Below, piece by piece: positions 19,496 through 24,776 of a stretch of DNA of 24,776 bases. The stretch's first letter is position 1. Every line of letters starts with the position of its first letter. Under the pieces are notes generated by a model that did no database searches, was not told where the DNA came from, and worked only from the letters and a program-made list of their open reading frames with translations. Source of the stretch: Bigelowiella natans CCMP2755 (lineage: Eukaryota; Cercozoa; Chlorarachniophyceae); the NCBI GenBank assembly GCA_000320545.1, contig ADNK01000396.1, forward strand, positions 1 through 24,776, read 5' to 3'. The position numbers were made by a program, and so were the translations under genes.

Positions 19496-20759
19496 CTCTT
19501 CTGAACCAGACGCCCCGAGTAGCACAACATATATCCCAAAACGGATCTTAATATGGTCATGGAGGTGACGATACTAGGTGCGATGGTGACGACAAATGAC
19601 AACGATTGGGTTATACTTACAAATACATCCCCCTCCGCGTCATGCTCCAGTTTCACATGCAGTCGACTGATACTTGGGTGCAATGCTGCGATGTCTACTC
19701 CCTCGTCGAGCCCACCACGTCCCATCAGGTAGCAGCTCTTCGTGCCTATCCCCACCTCGCTCGCAAGGCTGCCAGCCTTCACAATCACAAACTTCGCCTT
19801 CCGGTATGTAGGGGGGGCGGCAACGAAGGCCGTTTTCCCATCGGCCCCCTCCTGTGCACGAGTTTGCTCATCACTCTGGGTCGCTCGTTGTGCCATAGCC
19901 ATGAACTGAGAGTGGGGTTTCGAATGAAGGTTTTCTTTCAAAACCCCCGTAGTTCTAGAGGACTCCCCCTCTTCCCCTTCTTTGCCTCTCCCAGGATGAA
20001 AATCGTTCAGCATGCGCTGGACCAGAAGCCGTGCGGCAAACACATCTGTGACGGGTGGCGGTGCGCGCCGTTCCTACCCGTGTTGCGTAATGGTCATGTC
20101 GTACATCGCTCGATTTGTTGTTTTCATTTGCTCACCAATCTTGCACTAAATTGTGGTAGGTGCTAGTACCTCATCTAACATCCCACGCTGAGACTCGCGC
20201 ACAAGTCGAGGGTGGGGGCGACCAGTGTCGTGGAAAAGGTGGAACGTCTTCGTCGCGTTTACTTCAATCACATCAATGGTGTCCAAATTTGGTATGAGTA
20301 TAGGAATGAATATTAATCGTCATCATTCGAAATTGTACCTACGTGCTGCCACATAGCAGTGACAAGATGCTTAGACACCACCTTAGGCCTTAATACGTCC
20401 TGAAGCAAATCTTCTACAATATCCTTTGTCAGCATCTCGACCCTCAGCTGATAACAAAGAGCAATTTTGCATTGTAAGTGCCAAACAATTTTCTTGCATA
20501 TCACACAGCACGCCACATGCCACATGCAGGGGGGGGTGAGGCGCAAGTGAGCAGGAACCACCTTGGATTTTCGTATCTGAAATACAAGTGCATCTTTGTA
20601 GACCTCGGCTAACTCCGAGGCTTGCTGAAGCTCCGCAATCACCTCTGTCTCTAGGGTCACTGGTGCGATTGATTATTACGCGATTAGAAATAGATTTCAT
20701 CTCATAGTTATAATTCGAGCATGTAGAATAGACAAAGAAACATCGCAAATGCAGTGCGT

Positions 20760-20798
<39 letters not shown>

Positions 20799-20827
20799 CA
20801 CGCACAGACACGCATACACACGCGCAC

Positions 20828-20873
<46 letters not shown>

Positions 20874-21515
20874 CAATGTTATTTGCATGCACAATGCATT
20901 AAATGCGCCGAATACTGTTGTTCCGACGATAGACGACCTGGTCGCTGCTCTATTCTTCGAACCTTCTCCTGATTCCGGACGATGCGTGCGTAAGAGGCGT
21001 GACTTGATAAATGTCGAGCTTGGCGCGCCAGGATCTCAGGGCTTGATGGTTATTTTATTGACACAGGCAAGAAAAATAAGGAGAAGGAGGAGGAGGAACT
21101 ATTGAGTGAGAACTTGCATTGGAGAAGAGGAAATAAGAAATATAAAGGGGGAGTGAATGGATACTGTAGTATTTCCCAGGCATCATCGTCATATTCACAT
21201 TTTTAATCATCATCATCATCATCACCATCATCATCATCACCATCATCGTCATCGTCATCATCGTCATCACCGTGGCGCTGTTTCCTGGGAACGCTCTGTC
21301 AGCGTTTGGATGATCTGGTTTGATACGGCATTACTCGGAGCAGCATCGGGATCCCTAAAGGCGGTGGTGACTAGGGCTAGGTGAGAGCCTGGCTCCTCCA
21401 TTGGTCGCAGTGTGATAAGGAGAATAAAGAAGATACCCAACGTGAGGGTCACACGACGAGGGAGCTGAGTATAGCTGTAATCATCGTCGTCGGCCGAGCT
21501 ATCCGATGCAAACAT
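19149..21515 (-). CDS. Membrane-anchored protein with C-terminal FHA domain
   Basis: On the minus strand the exons are 21515-21271, 21041-20938, 20659-20562, 20447-20339, 20261-20170, 20073-19621 and 19370-19149 (TAG). Phases 2, 1, 0, 1, 0 and 0 all match, giving 440 residues. After an acidic N-terminus, residues ~22-36 (VTLTLGIFFILLITL) are hydrophobic and flanked by arginines: one short membrane anchor. Residues ~83-200 are helical (for example VIAELQQASELAEVYKDAL). Residues ~325-410 are an FHA phosphothreonine-binding domain with GR334-335, SRxH352-355 and GSQHGTFVNG372-381, then LGSSTRSY as in the NIPP1-like subtype. FHA domains read phosphothreonine signals; the anchor would place this one at a membrane. 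Three of the introns carry microsatellites. The FHA part (last two exons) is firm; the first two exons and the donor CAG/GTCGTC are less certain. Confidence 0.8.
19456..19493. repeat. (TC)n microsatellite in the last FHA-gene intron
   Basis: About 18 TC units lie inside the intron 19371-19620 of the minus-strand FHA gene, reading (GA)n on the coding strand. Confidence 0.95.
20764..20871. repeat. (CA)n followed by (GA)n in an FHA-gene intron
   Basis: (CA)n with interruptions covers about 20764-20828, then (GA)n to 20871. Both are inside the predicted intron 20660-20937, where the coding strand reads (CT)n then (GT)n. Confidence 0.95.
21207..21270. repeat. (CAT)n trinucleotide repeat
   Basis: Imperfect CAT/CGT triplets begin right at the donor of the first FHA-gene intron on the minus strand. 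Histidine- or methionine-rich frames across it are artefacts. Confidence 0.92.
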
Positions 21516-22102
21516 GACTGAGGAACCAGAGGGAGCGATCGAGCTTAGGTGTTATCTCAAAGACGGCAGCAAGATAGCATAAGCAGGGGCCATCATCATG
21601 GCGACTGCAGCTGCCAGAACAGCTGCGCGGGTGCGATGGCGCTCGGATTTGTCCACCCTTGCAGCCCGATCGATTGAAAGAGACGGGCAGACGGACGCGG
21701 ACTAGTCGCAGACGACGGCAATGACTGTGACGTCTGCAACAAAAATAAGCCTGAAACAACCAACCAACTCGAAGAATAAATACAAATCGACAAATTGGAG
21801 GAGGCCCACAAAATCCTACACAGCTGCACACGTGCGCGGATATATATCGATGTCTTCGGCGTGTATTTCTTACGGACTACGGAAAGTCAGGCAGCGGCAG
21901 CAACAACAACGACAACAATAACAACAACATGAGGAAGGAGAATACGAGAAAACTAAAAAAAAACAGCGACGACACGGATCGCCATTTCTGGGATAAATCA
22001 ATGGCATTTTTCTGATGCGACAATAATTAATAGCTGCGAACGCTTAAGAACGCAGAGCTATTCGTCGTTCTTCGTCAGCGCTGTGATCTCTTCCAAGGAA
22101 AA
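21516..22102. other. Divergent intergenic stretch
   Basis: This lies between the start of the FHA gene (minus) and the start of the gene at 22103 (plus), so it should carry both promoters. It holds CAA/CAG-rich text (21890-21930) and an A-run near 21955. I see no supported gene; a 35-codon plus frame at 21598 has no features. Confidence 0.55.
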
Positions 22103-23040
22103 ATGGCTTCGGCGCACCAGATCGCAGGTTGCATTGCTTTTGCGCCGAGTTCAAAGCCGAAACGGGGGGGGGGGGGCAGGATAGCTGTTGTACTGATGCT
22201 ACTGCTACCTCATGTAAGGGGATGAGGTGGGCGTAAAAATAGAGCAACCTTGTGCAGCTCTTCCGAGCCTGAGACATCGATAATCTATCACTGAAGCTGA
22301 TGACGTAATTTCTTCCCAGGCCTCACGGCTGACGAACAACCTAGTGGGAGGTACAATTACAAGTAGATGATTACTCTGCCTTACTCTAGCTTAACGTCTT
22401 CACGATCCACTGTTCGAGTTGTTCTCCATTGTGACTGCCATGACCCGCACTACTCTTTCCGCTTTATTCTGTCTGGGTGCTAACAACGATAGATGGTACG
22501 ATTTGGATGATTGTGTTCTGATGGAGGATGGAACTTACAAAGTCAAAGTTGCAGACAGCGCGGCCGCAAGAAAGGTGTGTACGCTGCATCGGTGGTCGGG
22601 AGATTGTTCGTTCATTCATTTCTGCTGCGGTGTTCGTAGGGATACAAATAAAATATTCGCAGCCCTTTACACGAGGACATGCATTCGTTGTGCATTCGTT
22701 GAACCATGTTACCCAAAGAATGCCAACCACGCGCGCGCGCGCGCGCACACACACACACACACATGCATGCATGCAAAGATATTCATATCGTTAGTTATTA
22801 TTATTACCAAAAATGTATGCGTCTACGTGTGTGTGTTTGTGCTTGCGTATCCTGGAAAACATTGTCATGCAATATATAGGCTGGGATGGCAGGTGCTAGT
22901 GCGTCCAGTGTCGACTCCAGATTCATTCGAATAAGACCTACGATTAAGGAGGAGAAAGGGGAGGAGAACGAGGGGGGGGAGGCAAGACAGCAAACTAACT
23001 TGAAAAAGGACAAAAATATGGCCGGGAAGGTCAGATACAC

Positions 23041-23107
<67 letters not shown>

Positions 23108-23419
23108 AGTGTATATATGCCACATCACGTGCTGGGCGCTCAGGCTGCCGCTGCTGGCACCGCTGGGAAGGGCGCCAAGAGTCGCCACAGCAGCAATCGC
23201 AACGACAGTACTGGTGGTCACAATGTCGAGAAGGAGGAGCTGCACCATCACCACACGAAGGAAGATGAGCAGAAAGGAGAAGGAAGAAGAGACGGGTTAG
23301 GCTCGGCGAGTAGTAGGGGAGGAAACTTGAGCGCTTTAGAAGCGTTAATGCTTGATGAAAGTGATGACGACAACCACGCTGGAACGACAGAGAAGGTTGC
23401 ATTCTCGAATGGAAGGTGA
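22103..23419 (+). CDS. Five-exon charged, disordered protein, unrecognised
   Basis: The exons are 22103-22127, 22320-22350, 22493-22574, 22880-23029 and 23144-23419 (TGA). The phases (1, 2, 0, 0) match and all introns are GT-AG, giving 187 residues. The start MASAHQIAGLTADEQ is encoded across two short exons, followed by RWYDLDDCVLMEDGTYKVKV, the only part that looks folded. From about residue 47 on, the protein is rich in Lys, Glu, Ser, Gly and Asn, with His4 near the middle and a conserved-looking GGNLSALEALMLDESDDD near the end. A Lys/Glu-rich composition suggests a nuclear or scaffold role, but this is only inference. The stop overlaps a possible donor (AAGGTGATG), so more exons to the right are possible. 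Confidence 0.65.
22732..22776 (+). repeat. (GC)n(AC)n(ATGC)n in an intron
   Basis: A compound simple repeat of alternating purine-pyrimidine type, with Z-DNA potential, lies in the intron 22575-22879 of the disordered-protein gene. Confidence 0.93.
23045..23106 (+). repeat. (CT)n microsatellite before a splice acceptor
   Basis: About 30 CT units end in CTACAG. The acceptor that keeps frame is 37 bp further on (GCTCAG/GCT at 23143). The CT tract may still serve as the polypyrimidine tract. Confidence 0.95.
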
Positions 23420-23450
23420 TGCTACGGCATGTGGTGATACTACTTATACT

Positions 23451-23533
<83 letters not shown>

Positions 23534-24669
23534 ATAATAGGTAAGGAATACAATATGTCAAAAATATTTAGATGTTATTTGTGAGAAAAACAATAGAATA
23601 TATACTTCATACTGAAAATAGTCCAGGGTAACTTTTTCCCCAGGGTGTGCGTGTGTGTGTGTGTGTTTGCGCGCGCGCGCGTGCGTGTGTTTGTGCGTGT
23701 GTGTGTGCCTTTGTGTGTTTTCGTTGCCTCCGTGCGACATCAGCCATGCTGCAGCGTTGTAGGATTGAGAGCGCAGATGTTATCGAAATGAACATTTTAC
23801 GACTTCTAACTTTGTTGGGAACGGTTGTGTGCGTGCTTGTGTGTGCTTGTGTGTGTTGTGTGCGTGTTGGCGCGTGTGGCCATCATATTATACTGTCACA
23901 GAATAAATGGAGGTAGCATAAGCCAACAGGGCAAAGAGTCCAGATCAAAATCATGTAAATCAAAACAGTCTATACTATAAAATCAGTATCCTACTCCCGT
24001 GCTTCCCCCCCCCCCCCCCCCCCCCTTTTTTTTTCCTCATCCTTTCGCCACACGTGTGCGTCTGTGTGTGGTGTTCGTGCCTGGTGCGAAGTTGCAGATA
24101 AACATATGATGGCCAACCATGCTTACTGCAGTAGTTGTTATGATACGATAGACACTTGCTCTATTCCAACTAGCGCATTGACCCCCCCCCCCGCCACCTT
24201 GAATCAACAGCTGGCACTTCGAAGAGCCATGCTCCCGTTCCTGCTACTTCTGCTGCTGCTGCCTCTTCCTCTGTTTCATCTGGAGGAAAATCGAAGACGA
24301 CAACAACAACAACAACAGCGACGACGACGACGACAATGATATCCTCCTCATCATCATCTGGAGAGGTGGTTCCCTGCCACCCTACATATGCCCCCCCCCC
24401 CCCTCCTCCGCCTTCGCCCTGGAATCTTACCATTTTTTATCACCGAGCTGGGTTCCACTCCACGAGGGAGGGCTGCTCCTTCGTCTTTTTCTTCTAGCCT
24501 GGCGAGTGATGGTGAAGTCACACTGGCATGATGCTCAGGTCAAAAAGGGCGGAGGGGGGAGAACAGCGACAACAAGCGTACACATCCCGTCTAGGAAAGC
24601 TTCCAAAAATGGTAAATGGTGGGGGGGGGAGAACCCTTTGACGATGTCGGAAACAACGTGCTGAATGTG

Positions 24670-24713
<44 letters not shown>

Positions 24714-24776
24714 TTATCATGATAGTGTGTAGATGTGTGCTCGCCCAGCTTAGGTGTCATAAAAAGGTGCTTGCGT
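23420..24776. other. Simple-sequence-rich right end
   Basis: No gene is supported. It includes (TA)n at about 23454-23488, (TG)n at about 23493-23531, (TG)n/(GC)n at 23645-23710, 20 C at about 24006-24025 followed by T, C-runs at 24181 and 24391, (CAA)n(CGA)n at 24299-24336 and (TA)n at about 24672-24709. A plus-strand stretch at 24211-24365, between CAACAG and GAGAG/GTGG, reads Ser/Ala/Thr-rich in one frame and could be a low-complexity exon. Its phase does not fit the previous gene directly. Confidence 0.75.

Noticed and set aside
20749-21105. Plus-strand frame after the CA/GA repeat (TVVPTIDDLVAALF...)
   Set aside because: It looks protein-like for about 50 residues, but the minus strand here gives an exon that joins in phase to exons on both sides, which is stronger evidence.
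24170-24433. Val- and Gly-rich minus frame and Leu/Gln/Arg-rich plus frame
   Set aside because: Both are translations of CAA, CGA and C-run simple repeats. A Ser/Ala/Thr-rich plus frame is slightly better but unproven.
1-24776. CRISPR array, rRNA, tRNA or bacterial operon signals
   Set aside because: No regularly spaced repeats, no rRNA-like blocks and no tRNA T-loop with matching arms were seen; the gene structure is eukaryotic.

Overview
The window is nuclear DNA of a microbial eukaryote. Several genes are split by short GT-AG introns (mostly about 60 to 300 bp), whose exons join only in matching phase. The DNA is crowded with microsatellites: (CT)n, (CA)n, (TA)n, (TTC)n, (CAT)n and runs of C or G. 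A spliced YbaB/EbfC-family gene that begins with a signal-peptide-like leader suggests an alga with a secondary plastid. A stramenopile is my best guess, but the window does not prove the lineage.

Layout, left to right. 374-1629 (+): last four exons of a gene whose end resembles a GAT domain. 1630-3601: no gene; one copy of a dispersed repeat. 3602-5571 (+): ankyrin repeats, a lysine-rich stretch and an ADP-ribosyltransferase-like domain, broken by one single-base frameshift. 5572-7278: second copy of the dispersed repeat and a hairpin. 7279-8210 (+): two-exon coiled-coil protein. 9428-11248 (-): a P-loop NTPase of Crinkler/RHS type carrying about five frameshifts, with a small coiled-coil frame upstream. 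13089-13757 (+): a protein with a UBZ-like zinc finger and a faint plant-LNK-like segment. 14832-15915 (-): a seven-exon orphan. 16851-18045 (+): YbaB/EbfC. 19149-21515 (-): a seven-exon protein with one membrane segment and a C-terminal FHA domain. 22103-23419 (+): a five-exon charged, disordered protein. The rest is simple-sequence-rich DNA.

The window falls into two kinds of territory. From about 1.6 to 11.6 kb it looks accessory: two damaged genes of expansion-prone families (ankyrin-ART and Crinkler/RHS NTPase) and dispersed repeats, but also the apparently intact coiled-coil gene at 7279-8210. From about 13 to 23.4 kb it looks like ordinary intron-bearing genes with consistent splice phases. 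The orphan and YbaB genes are divergent, as are the FHA gene and the disordered-protein gene. No operon-like organisation exists and no shared pathway can be read from the sequence. All spliced models were built by eye from splice signals and phase, without transcript evidence.
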